A stretch of DNA of 64,000 bases from Pseudoips prasinana. Lineage: Eukaryota > Arthropoda > Insecta > Lepidoptera > Nolidae. The stretch lies in contig OX621266.1 in the NCBI GenBank assembly GCA_951640165.1, positions 6,634,001 through 6,698,000 on the forward strand, given 5' to 3'. Positions 54,419-64,000 of the stretch are shown piece by piece (the first letter of the stretch is position 1; each line of letters starts with the position of its first letter). The notes under the pieces are model-generated. The model was not told where the DNA came from and did no database searches. It was given only the letters and a program-made list of their open reading frames with translations. Made by a program: the position numbers and the translations under genes.

Positions 54419-57289
54419 CTTCAACAACTTACAACTTCAAAAGTCTAAAAGAGGCATAATATTCGGAGACTTCAACCTAAATTTGCTGAATGAAGATCAC
54501 TCAATTACTGTTTACAAAGATATTCTAGAAGAAAACGGATACAAAATTCTGAACAACATTGACCCAACATTCTGCACCCGTGTTACATCTACTACAAAAA
54601 CTATAATTGACCATGTATGCACAAATCTAAAAAACGATAATTTCAACTTTGCATTATTTGATTCACCTATGTCGGACCATAAACAGATATATTTAGAAAT
54701 TGAAAGACAAAACCATAAAACTCCACCAAAACTAGAATACGAAGCAATTAACTACGACCAATTATATATAGCCATGACTGAAAATGTTAGAAAAAATGAA
54801 AACTATTCTTATAAAATACTAGAAGAAAATTTCATGTCCTGCATGAGGAAATGTAAAACCAGTAAACTAAAGGTACAAAATCGACCCCGACAAGAATGGA
54901 TTAATAAAGACATCATTCAAGAAATTAATATAAGAAACTTGTTATGGAGTATACATAAGGCTAGTCCAAATGACGATGTTAAAAAAGAAGAATATATAGA
55001 AAAACGAAACGAAGTCTTAGCGAAAATACAAAAAGCCAAATCCCAATATTACTACAAAGCATTCTCTAAATGCACAAAGAAACCCAAGAAAATGTGGAGT
55101 CTTATAAATAGCCTCTCAATGAATAAAATAAAGGAAATTGCTGTACCCACGAAGCTGCAAACTGAACTTGGTGTCTTCAATGGTGAGAAAGAAATCAGTA
55201 ACCAATTCAACAATTATTTCTCCAATATTGGTATGATCTTGGCCAGTAAAATTCCAAACTCTTATCATATTACACCCACTGACCAAAAAAGACTGGATAA
55301 TAATCTTGTTTTACGCCTACAACTGTTCGCGAGGTAGGTACCATCATACAAAATCTAAATAATAATACTAGCCCAGGTCTGGATGGTATTACCGCTAAAT
55401 CAATAAAATGCATAACGCCACTTATAATAGAAGAGCTCACCAACTGCATAAACGTCAATCTAGATCAAGGAACCTTCCCGGATAGTCTTAAAATAGCTAA
55501 AGTAACACCCATCCATAAATCCGGTAGTAAGACAGAACCTAGCAATTACCGCCCAATCTCTGTTCTCCCCATCTTGTCAAAAGTTTATGAACGAGTGATA
55601 TATTTACGTCTAAACGAATTTCTACAGAAACAGAATTTTCTATACGAAAAGCAATACGGATTTAGACGAAAATGTAACACTCTTTCAGCTACAATCGACC
55701 TTGTAACTAAGGTAAAGGCAAAAATTGATAACAAGCAGGTTGCAATGGGTATATTCATAGACCTACAAAAGGCATTTGACACGATAAGTCACAACAAACT
55801 TCTGCAAAAACTAAAAATTATAGGAATCGAAGGAACTGCGCACAAAATCCTGAAATCCTACCTTTCAAACCGGCAGCAAGTAGTCAAAATCGGAAAAACT
55901 TTGAGTAGCCCAGCGCCAGTTACCTTTGGTATTCCACAAGGCTCTATACTAGGACCTCTATTGTTCCTTATTTATATAAATAGTATACATCAAATTGGAC
56001 TTAAAGGAGACTTAACCTTATATGCCGATGATACGGCCCTATTTTATTTCGGACATTCCATTAGTACCATTATAACCGACGCACAAAATGACTTAGACAA
56101 ATTAAATGAGTGGCTCTTATCTAACCTATTAACAATAAACGTTTCTAAAACCAACTACATAACTTTTTCAGCAAAAAATAAAAAAATTTACCAACATGCA
56201 CCTTTAACTATAAACAACCAGAACATTTCTAAAGTAGATACAGAAAAATATTTAGGATTACATTTAGACAGTCACCTCACGTGGAAACTGCATATAAATA
56301 AAATAAAAAAGAAACTGACATCTCTAAGTGGTATGCTTCGTGGTACCGTGAGATGTATACCCCCACAAATCCGATACCATATATATAACTCTCTTATAAA
56401 GCCACACATTGATTATCTGGTTGAAGTATGGGGAACAGCCGCCAAAACAAACCTCGATATCCTACAAATATCTCAAAATAAATTATTAAAAACATTATTC
56501 CACTATGACTTCTTGACACCTACTCAAAAAATCTATAAGGATACAAAAATAATGAATATACTACAAACATATAAATATTATAACTGCATATTAGTCAGAA
56601 AAATTCTGAACAAAGATATACACACACAGTTAAGCTTCACCAAAAAATATCATTTTCAGAAAATTCGGTTGAGAAATGCAAATGACATAAACCTACTTAG
56701 ATTACGTACAAACTATGGCAAGAAAAGTATACTGTACGAAGGTGCCCAGTTATATAATAAGCTACCAAAACCCATAAAAGAAGCAAAAAGCATTCATACT
56801 TTTAAGCGCCTATTAAAATTTCACCTCATTCACAGCGTAACGGCTACTAATATAGTTTCACTGTAATTATGACTATAATTTAGCTAGATATAGATTGTTT
56901 ACTTATAAGTGTTTGTTTTATATAAGTTTTACCAAACAGTTTTCATGACATACTACTGAGCGTGGTACGCCCTTGACACATCCAGGTGCGCTAGATCCGT
57001 GCGTAGGTGCTATGTAACGATCATCTGTCACTGGTATGTTTGTAGCGGAGTAATGGTTATTTTATTTTATCTTTTCTTTAAATACCCTACCTATTTATTA
57101 TATTATATACTTGGTTTTATAATAGTTTTTAGTTTGACTTGTTTTTGTTATTTGTTTTATATACATGAAAGTTGAACCTAGCTCAGAAACCGCCCGCGTT
57201 AATATTTAAGCCTACTTTAAACTATATATGTGTTTCTCATAAAAAGTGAATTGTTATTCTTTTGAGAAAATAAAATATCTTAAACCCCA
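54418..57289 (+). mobile_element. 5'-truncated CR1/Jockey-type LINE
   Basis: It begins inside an endonuclease domain directly at the end of satellite DNA and ends with GAAAATAAAATATCTTAAACC abutting arm C'. The RT is complete, and about 420 bp of 3' UTR follow. One frameshift is visible. No target duplication was found, and the right edge coincides with loss of ~64 bp of the neighbouring repeat relative to arm C. Confidence 0.85.
54421..56866 (+). pseudogene. LINE ORF2: endonuclease end and complete RT
   Basis: The frame starts in satellite DNA (the ATG at 54,411 belongs to the satellite) and continues into RGIIFGDFNLNLLNEDHSI and DSPMSDHKQIYLEI, the last endonuclease blocks. A one-base shift at about 55,310-55,335 moves to the frame with NNNTSPGLDGITAKSI, SNYRPISVLPILSKVYERV, GIFIDLQKAFDTISHNKL, GIPQGSILGPLLFLIYIN and LTLYADDTALFYFG, followed by the thumb and the tail SIHTFKRLLKFHLIHSV. 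No RNase H is present. Apart from the shift the RT is intact, so the copy is young but dead through truncation. Confidence 0.88.
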
Positions 57290-57856
57290 TAAAACAAACT
57301 ACTTGCTCGATCTCGTTGAAACCAATTTTCATTGTTAGTTTGCATGGTAATGTACATCCTAAATTGTTTTTAGTTTTATCATTCTCTTATTTTTGAAGTT
57401 ACAGGGGGGGGGGGGGGGGGAACGACACTCATTTTACCAATTTGGAAGTGTCTCTCGCGAAAACTTTTTAGAAAAATATAACAGTTTAGAAAATTTTTTT
57501 ATTAGAAACTTCAATATCATTATTGAAGCCCTATCCATAGACACCCAAATGTATGGGTACAACGAAAAAAAAATTTTTTGAGTTACAGTTCTATGTATGG
57601 GGACCCCCAAAAATTATTGTTCTTTTTCTATTTTTGTATATTAAAATCTTAATGCGGTTCACCGAACCAAGTGTCAACAGTACAGCTCTTATAGTTTCGG
57701 AAAAACATGACTGTCACATACGGACGGACAGACAGACAGACATGACGAATCTATAAGGGTTCAGTTTTTGCCATTTGGCTACGTAAGTAGTAGTCCGCAA
57801 GCCACGGCACGCTACACATCGTGCTCCCGTGTGTGTTAGTGTTTTTGTGAGATACA

Positions 57857-58702
57857 ATGTCGAAATCCACTATAGAATCGCTTGAAAAAGTGATAATAAA
57901 GTTTTTGGAGCCCATCGAGGCAAAAATGAATACCATTTTAATGACTTTGAAGAATTTAGAAGAAAAAATCAACAATACAGAAACAGCTGATCGATTTTGC
58001 AAATCATGTCGCACCGACATTTGCAAAAGCGCTGCAACTGCAAGCGAATCTGACCCGAAGCGATCGAGACCGCGGACGTCCCATGCAAAAAATCCTATCG
58101 CAGCGGGCATTAGTTCTCAACCGCCGTCGCCGGGCCAGTCCTTATCATTACCGACCAAAACAACTATTATTCTACCGTCACAAGAAAAAATTGACGTGAA
58201 TGCGAGAATACCAAACTATACGGAAGCTTATAATCAAACGTATGACGATGTCACCGCTGGGATGCACAATACGACATTGCCGTCATTGTTACCGAGTAAC
58301 ACAAAAAACTCACCGCAATCCAGCGGTGTAGAAAACTGCAAAGCCGACTCCCAGCCATGGAAAACCGTTCGTTACGGTAAGAATGCTAAACGAGTAGCGA
58401 TAACCGGCACCGGAGCGTATGATAGTGATCACGAAAATACCTTACCTGACACTATTAAAGCTTACATGCACCGTAAAAACCCTGACGCTGACACCGACTA
58501 CCATGTACATAAGTTGAAACTGAAACACAACTACTACTCCTCGTTTGTAATATCCGTGCCTGCGAGCAAATATCATTTCTTCATGTCTGCCGTGAACTGG
58601 CCGCCGGGAACTGAAGTGAGTGAGTGGTTTCACCGCAGCGCCGGGCGCCCAAGCGGAACGTCCACCAGCGGCCCCGGTCAGCTTGGTCATCGCCGGTCAT
58701 AG
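57857..58702 (+). CDS. LINE ORF1 protein
   Basis: 281 residues. The N terminus (IESLEKVIIKFLEPIEAKMN to LEEKINNTE, residues ~6-50) has heptad spacing for a coiled coil. A short Cys group (FCKSCRTDIC) and a long Ser/Pro/Thr-rich region follow. Near the C terminus YHVHKLKLKHNYYSSFVISV and NWPPGTEVSEWFHR form a fold-like segment I associate with ORF1 of CR1/Vingi-type LINEs. It is expected to bind element RNA. The start is the first ATG after the 5' UTR. Its end overlaps the open frame of ORF2. Confidence 0.8.
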   Translation: MSKSTIESLEKVIIKFLEPIEAKMNTILMTLKNLEEKINNTETADRFCKSCRTDICKSAATASESDPKRSRPRTSHAKNPIAAGISSQPPSPGQSLSLPTKTTIILPSQEKIDVNARIPNYTEAYNQTYDDVTAGMHNTTLPSLLPSNTKNSPQSSGVENCKADSQPWKTVRYGKNAKRVAITGTGAYDSDHENTLPDTIKAYMHRKNPDADTDYHVHKLKLKHNYYSSFVISVPASKYHFFMSAVNWPPGTEVSEWFHRSAGRPSGTSTSGPGQLGHRRS

Positions 58703-58760
58703 CCCTCGCGCTGCCACGACACCCGAGGGACACCAGCAGAAGCTAAATAATACCACTAGC

Positions 58761-61646
58761 ATGGCAAACAAATGCAATCCATCTTGTGTAATTATATGTC
58801 ACCAAAACATACAATCCATTAACAATAAAACCAATAAGTTAGAAGTGTTACTATCGAATGATTTAAAATGCGATATTTTAATACTGACTGAACATTGGCT
58901 GCGTAGTCACCAATTAGAACGAGTGACCCTGTGTAACTATAGCCTTATATCTAGTTATTGTAGGACAACTGTGGATCATGGTGGAAGCTGCATTTACGCG
59001 CGATCCGGAATTAAAGTGGTTAATAGACCAGACTACTGTGATCTATCGGTTGAACGAGTCTTTGAGGTAAGCGCAGTGTACTTGCTCGACTTTGACTTGC
59101 TAGTAATCGGTATTTATCATTCCAACCAAACTACTCACACTGACTATTTAAAAAGATTTAACAGTTTATTGACAATGATTAATAATTCCAACACGCAGGC
59201 AATAATTATGGGAGATATTAATATAGACTTGTTAAAAAACATACCTATAACAAAAAACCTACTTGATAGCATTCATTCAAAAAATTTCCAACAATTTATC
59301 AGTACGCCTACCAGATTACATCAGCAGAGTTCAACACTGCTAGATCATCTATACTCCAACATAAGTACGAACCGAATCACAGCTACGTCGTTAGAGTGTC
59401 ATCTTAGCGATCACCAGGCGCAGTTGGTATCAGTCAGCAGCGCGCGCTCTAATAAAACAGAGCCAAGGATGTGTCGAAATATGGGTAGCCAATCTAATAA
59501 AATGAACTTTAGCGCAGCGATTGCGTCGGTCGACTGGAGAGACGTACTCGCGAAACATAGTCATAATTCCAATCAATTAGCCCAGATTATACTAAATATA
59601 TTAGTGAATACATTTGAAATATGTTTTCCTAAAAAGTTATCTATTTTGAAAAAACCGTGTAATAGATGGGTAGATAACGAAGTTATTAACTTTAAATTAT
59701 TACTTTTTGACATGTTTAAATTAGAAAAAATTCTACCTTTTAGCGAAGAAGTAGCCGAAAGCACTTTAAGAATGCAGACTAGGTACTCGGATATGTTGGT
59801 AGAAAAGAGGAAAAAATATTTCTCAAACAAAATTTCCAAGAACCCTAATAAGGTTCGAGGTATGTGGTCATTCATAAACGAGGAAACGGGCCGTGCTAGG
59901 GAGCAGCGGGTAGACTACACGGATTTAATCAAAAACGAAAACGGTTTGCCGTTTACCTCAAAACAGCAGCTTGTAAACCAACTGAATACAGAGTTCGCAA
60001 CAGCGGCCGCCAACTGCGGGGCACCTCGAGCTAACATTAGTCAGTGCATGTCCGCGTTGTGCGCTGACTCGCTACCGAGTGAGTCATCTCTGCGCCTGAC
60101 ACCGTTCACGGCTAGTGAAGTGGTTCGAACACTGCAGTCGCGCATTGCGACGAAGCGTAGTACCGATATATACGGTTTATCAGTGGAACTACTCAAGCCC
60201 ATCATCTCTCACATCAGTGAGGTACTTAGTGTACTATTTAATAATTGTATGCGAAGTGGGACTTTCCCCAACCCATTCAAAAGGGTCAAAATATCACCAT
60301 TGTACAAAGGGAAGGGTAAAAAGTCAGCAATAACTTCATACAGGCCGATATCACTAGTACCAGGGCTAAGCAAAATATTTGAAGTAGGTCTAAATAGCCG
60401 CGTCATAAAGTTCATATCAGGCTCACTGTCACCCAGGCAATACGCTTATCGTGCAGGTCTTTCCACCACGGACTTAGTTAGAGAGGTTGTATCACAAATC
60501 TGCAGGGCACGAGAGCAGGGCCTCCAAGTTGCTGTAGTATGCTGCGACTTGTCACGTGCCTTCGACACCGCTGATCATAACCTAATCACTAATAAGCTAC
60601 AGCATCTGGGAATAAGAGGACCAGCTGGCACCCCACTGACAACCTTCATGTCCGACCGTATGCAAGTCGTAGACGGGAACTTTGGACAAACGCGTTCCCT
60701 GGAACAAGCGAACACAATGGGCGTTCCCCAAGGATCGTGCCTATCCAACACCCTTTTCAGTATCCTGCTAAACGACTTACCATCTGCTATACCTGGTGCC
60801 CAGATCTTTATGTACGCAGATGACGTGGCAGCTGTAGTATGTGCGCGGTCCGAAACTGACTTGACCCGAGAACTTAACGTGGTTACCGGACAACTAGCGG
60901 GATGGTTTCACTCCAACGGTTTAACCCTAAACATAGAAAAGACGTGCTACATTCACTTCCACTTAGGAGGCCAAAAACCGAGCCCGCTAATTGTAAAGAT
61001 TGGACATAACCAGGTCGAGCAGGTAAATGCCACAAAACTTTTAGGCTTCACCATTGACAGTGCACTGACCTGGGAACCACATATAGATGTGGTTTGTGGT
61101 AGGCTGAGTGGAGCGTGTTTCGCCCTGCGTCGTCTGGCTGCAACGGCACCCAAACATGTAGTTAGGTCTTGCTATTTCGCGACAATCCATGCCACCCTGT
61201 CTTACGGCGCGGAGCTTTGGGCACGGGGTGCGGACGGAATAAGAACGTTTCGTATGCAGAAGCGAGCCGTGCGAGCAATAGTAGGCATACCAGACGACAT
61301 GTCTGCCAGAGGGCAGTTCAGAAAACTTAAAATAATGACACTCTGCTCAATATACATCTACCAAATCGCAATGTATGTGAGGCGAAACCAGGATCTGTTT
61401 AATATAATAGGGGATGCACATAACTATAACACTCGACATAGGCATAGGCTACGTACAAATAACCATAAACTTTGCAAGTCAGAGAAAACGGCTCAAGTCA
61501 TTGGACCTGGCGTTTATAACCGGCTACCAGGTGAGATCAAAGATGCAGTTTCCACCATGATATTCAAAAGCAGGCTCAAAATCTGGCTGGTAGATAAAGA
61601 ATTCTACGATTTTGACTCAGAGTTCATGAATCTACCGATGACTTAA
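58761..61646 (+). CDS. LINE ORF2: endonuclease and reverse transcriptase
   Basis: From the ATG of MANKCNPSCVIICHQNIQSI the frame gives 961 residues; it is open further back into ORF1 (to about 58,620), so a coupled or frameshifted start is possible. Endonuclease: CHQNIQSINNKTNKLE, ILILTEHWL, IIMGDINIDLL, CHLSDHQAQLV. RT: SYRPISLVPGLSKIFEVGL, AVVCCDLSRAFDTADHNLI, MGVPQGSCLSNTLFSILLN and IFMYADDVAAVVCA with the Asp pair. It ends with the usual thumb and FKSRLKIWLVDKEFY. There is no RNase H. All blocks expected for activity are present and no stop or shift was seen, so this copy may be competent. Confidence 0.93.
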   Translation: MANKCNPSCVIICHQNIQSINNKTNKLEVLLSNDLKCDILILTEHWLRSHQLERVTLCNYSLISSYCRTTVDHGGSCIYARSGIKVVNRPDYCDLSVERVFEVSAVYLLDFDLLVIGIYHSNQTTHTDYLKRFNSLLTMINNSNTQAIIMGDINIDLLKNIPITKNLLDSIHSKNFQQFISTPTRLHQQSSTLLDHLYSNISTNRITATSLECHLSDHQAQLVSVSSARSNKTEPRMCRNMGSQSNKMNFSAAIASVDWRDVLAKHSHNSNQLAQIILNILVNTFEICFPKKLSILKKPCNRWVDNEVINFKLLLFDMFKLEKILPFSEEVAESTLRMQTRYSDMLVEKRKKYFSNKISKNPNKVRGMWSFINEETGRAREQRVDYTDLIKNENGLPFTSKQQLVNQLNTEFATAAANCGAPRANISQCMSALCADSLPSESSLRLTPFTASEVVRTLQSRIATKRSTDIYGLSVELLKPIISHISEVLSVLFNNCMRSGTFPNPFKRVKISPLYKGKGKKSAITSYRPISLVPGLSKIFEVGLNSRVIKFISGSLSPRQYAYRAGLSTTDLVREVVSQICRAREQGLQVAVVCCDLSRAFDTADHNLITNKLQHLGIRGPAGTPLTTFMSDRMQVVDGNFGQTRSLEQANTMGVPQGSCLSNTLFSILLNDLPSAIPGAQIFMYADDVAAVVCARSETDLTRELNVVTGQLAGWFHSNGLTLNIEKTCYIHFHLGGQKPSPLIVKIGHNQVEQVNATKLLGFTIDSALTWEPHIDVVCGRLSGACFALRRLAATAPKHVVRSCYFATIHATLSYGAELWARGADGIRTFRMQKRAVRAIVGIPDDMSARGQFRKLKIMTLCSIYIYQIAMYVRRNQDLFNIIGDAHNYNTRHRHRLRTNNHKLCKSEKTAQVIGPGVYNRLPGEIKDAVSTMIFKSRLKIWLVDKEFYDFDSEFMNLPMT

Positions 61647-62289
61647 TTTTGTATTGCAACATATATATATTTTTTTTTTTAATTTTTTTTTTTTGTAAAC
61701 GGATTATTATTATTATTACTGATTTATAAAATTATTGAAATTATTAATTGTAAATTGTGATGTTCTGACTTGTAACTATTGTTATCAATAAATAAATGAA
61801 ATGAAATAACCCTAGAAAGGAAGCCCGGAGTTTCTTTGTGGCTTTCTTCTCCGGGTCGTCCACCTAAGTAGCTAGAGAAAGCCGCAGGTAAGCTTGGATA
61901 GGTTACTCAGCGCCGAGGATCGCTATGGCCCCTTAACGCGTCATCGGTGATCCCGTGCAAGTGATCACACCCTCTCTTAGAATTCTGTCCTTTTGCTTCA
62001 GTGGCCCCCCTGAGCTGTGGCCCGAACCCCAAAAGGGTGGCCTCAGGTGTTAGTCGTTTAATTTAATTTAAGCTACTGGTTAAGAGCCTGCTGCGCTAGC
62101 CAAATGCTCATTGCCTTCAATTCTTTACTTTTGATTTAGTAGAAATAAATTCCAAAATAATAGATTAGTAACTTATTATTTATTTTAGGATTTAAGAAAA
62201 TATATCTGATCAAACGGACCGCACGGACGGACTAATTAATTTTTTGTAACTTTTATACTGTATTCGACTATGTTTATGTACTGCATTGT

Positions 62290-62434
62290 TCATCCAATCG
62301 GTTGTCTGGAAGAGATTGCTATATTAGCGCTAAGACCGCCGTTTGTACCTCATAATATAAGTTAACTTACATATGTTTCAATGTATGTTCCGATTTGGTA
62401 CAATAAAGTGTTATCTATCTATCTATCTATCTAT
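62290..62434 (+). mobile_element. 145-bp insertion with LINE-family 3' end
   Basis: It is absent from arm C, so the edges are exact to a few bases. It starts TCATCCAATCGGTTGTCTGG, has the hairpin shared with the LINEs at 33.4 and 46.7 kb, then GGTACAATAAAGTGTT and (ATCT)n. It is either a severely 5'-truncated LINE or a SINE using that LINE's 3' end. There is no tRNA-like head. Confidence 0.85.
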
Positions 62435-62886
62435 CTTGACAAGTACAAGTGTATGTTAATACCCAAGTGCTGAATAAATTTCATTATTTCATTATTGAAT
62501 AAAAAAAATTGAACATGAATTTTCTAAACAGCTTATGTCGCCCCTCGCGTCTAGTTAGGTGGAGCAGCGAGAGCTCCCTGGCTTTGTGGCTTACTCCTTC
62601 AACTATTCCTGTAACCGTCATCACCCGTATTGCCAATGAGAACTGGACCTCCAGATTAAAAGAAATTGACTTTTGAAAGCATTGAAACATTGAAGTAGAA
62701 ATTACCAATTTGGTGGCTTGACCCAGTTTTCGCTTTGTTTTTGGAGCGACAATTGAAAATGTTCAGCACAGATGTGTATGACTTAGGAGATAGTTATTTG
62801 ATCAATAACCCTTTTAACCGGTAAGTTAATTTTTTTGGTGTTGTGTCTGAAACTGGAATAAGTGCCGCGTATCTTATGTTATCAAT

Positions 62887-63096
62887 TTGACACCTTTATA
62901 TAAACCAAACATCCACATTAGGACTTTACTTCTTGCCCTGCCTAAGAGCAAGAATTACCATCCTCTTGCGTTGCTCGATTTTCCCCTCACCCGCTCGAAA
63001 CGAACGCTAATTGCTCGAAATCTATTGTTTTTTGATATGTTTGCACCAATCCGTGGGATTCATTTAGGTTATTTTGGTGCAGCGAGTAAACGGTGA
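62887..63096 (+). other. Mirror copy of the 69-codon frame in arm C
   Basis: It is identical to 10,940-11,149 except for one Leu/Phe change. It is listed for completeness; the product is unknown and the start codon is not ATG. Confidence 0.15.
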
Positions 63097-63315
63097 CAAT
63101 TAAAAATGGAAAGGGTTTTTTATACCCAATCCGATACGATTTTGGAATTAATGGTATATGGTTGTTGAATTTTTGTTGGATTTAAATAATTTTGATGGAA
63201 GTTTAGTATTTAAGGCTTTTTTTATATAATGTTATTGTGGTATCGTGTATTTAAAATCCTTCGAATATCTGTACGATATGTCTATTGATGTGTCCTCCAG
63301 TGATATGGCCGTATT

Positions 63316-63420
63316 CCAGCTACCCCAATCTGTAAAATTTATTTTATGGATTTTCAACGATATCACATAAGTATGTACCTATAAGGTTCATTTTTAATTG
63401 GGGAAATTTGACAGAATGTT
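63316..63420. mobile_element. Small MITE, arm C' copy
   Basis: CCAGCTACCCCAATCTGT and, at the far side, ATTGGGGAAATTTGACAGA. It is the mirror of 10,619-10,720. Confidence 0.55.
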
Positions 63421-64000
63421 TTTGTCATACAAATCATAGGATGTACGTGTTAGCATCGGTAAAATTAACTACCTTAATTGACCCAGGTAGTAGATGTATC
63501 GTGCTTCCCTGCGATATTGTTTTATTAAGCGCAGATAACTTTGCCGCCAAGAAATAAGGTCTGTCCTATCTATAAGAAAATATGAGTTTTACTATAATAC
63601 TAATATAAACGAAATGACGATTTTACCAACTCAGAAACCTCACGTAGAATATTCAAACCAATTTTCGTACTCCACGCGACAATCGTGTCGTTGTCGACTG
63701 ATTCTCGCATCTCAGACGTTATTTCGAAGACGCATATTAGTTTCTTCAACCGTCATTCCCCATTTTCTTTCGGTTTATATAGCAATATAGATAATATTTA
63801 TGACGCGAAAATCGAGGGCCGGGACAAGACGCGTATGAAGTGAACCTGATGGTGCATTGTAAGTTTTCATCACCCTCCAAAGTCTTAATTTACCAGCGTC
63901 CTGGATTTATCACCCCTTTCAAAATCCTCCCGCCTGGATATCAATTATCGTGGCCGATCTGGATGTCCCGAAATAGACTCCGGACTCGGGTGGACCGAAG

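Larger units (their letters stand above)
57787..61806 (+). mobile_element. Complete two-ORF LINE, 4,020 bp, empty site known
   Basis: Both edges are fixed by comparison with arm C: CTACGTAA before and TAACCCTAG after, against CTACGTAACCCTAG unoccupied, giving a TAA duplication. The element has a 70-bp 5' UTR starting GTAGTAGTCCGCAAGCC, ORF1, ORF2, and a 160-bp AT-rich 3' UTR with AATAAA near 61,788 and the tail AATGAAATGAAA. Both ORFs are open. It inserted after the inverted duplication. Confidence 0.95.
57290..64000. repeat. Inverted repeat C', right arm, with two insertions
   Basis: 57,290-57,786 and 61,807-64,000 mirror 12,536-10,036. Between them is a 4,020-bp LINE, and at 62,290-62,434 there is a 145-bp insertion; a further ~15 bp near 62,447-62,461 is absent from arm C. 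The match continues to the window end, so the true arm is longer. Outside these insertions differences are rare. Confidence 0.92.

Overview
This is eukaryotic, AT-rich, intron- and transposon-dominated DNA, most likely from a moth or butterfly. The evidence is LEP1-like Helitrons ending in CTAG, several tRNA-derived SINE families, many non-LTR retrotransposons (LINEs) of the CR1/Jockey and R1/I groups, and repeats of a style common in Lepidoptera. The species assignment is inference from repeat style; no database search was possible. I found no bacterial operon, CRISPR array or rRNA gene.

Only two stretches look like host genes, both on the minus strand. The stronger is a 150-bp exon at 25,733-25,882 with good splice sites that encodes the dimerisation helix of a receptor guanylyl cyclase. 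The other is a C2H2 zinc-finger exon at about 5,600-6,367, broken by a frameshift, a lost zinc ligand and a TA microsatellite. The space around the cyclase exon is probably its introns.

The rest is layered mobile DNA. From left to right: a 531-bp satellite (73-1,190, reverse orientation); a decayed minus-strand LINE with RNase H (2,200-4,895); a block of splice-donor-like repeats (4,945-5,186); inverted-repeat arm B (7,841-9,266); inverted-repeat arm C (10,036-12,536); SINEs and fold-back elements (13.6-15.4 kb); an R1/I-type LINE with a 15-bp target-site duplication (15,693-19,831); a nested set hAT > Helitron > TA-flanked fold-back (22,153-24,038); the cyclase exon; a minus-strand LINE (27.1-28.6 kb); a Helitron (29.0-29.3 kb); a LINE with intact ORF2 (29.44-33.5 kb); an env-like retroviral remnant (34.9-35.6 kb); a palindrome with 0.93-kb arms (37,625-39,884); arm B' (39,903-41,328); a full-length two-ORF LINE (41,468-46,863); a truncated LINE (47.9-49.2 kb); the satellite again in forward orientation (52.1-54.4 kb); a LINE (54.4-57.3 kb); and arm C' (57,290 to the window end), into which a complete 4,020-bp two-ORF LINE (57,787-61,806) has jumped.

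The unusual strength of the window is that it carries its own controls. Two full-length LINEs can be compared base by base with an unoccupied copy of their target in the same window. The 3' ends of one LINE family, plus a 145-bp insertion in arm C', share a hairpin; one stem pair is changed on both sides between the two LINE copies. I saw no defence system or new gene cluster. The most interesting material is the nested inverted architecture, the two structurally intact LINEs, and the orphan host exons stranded among them.
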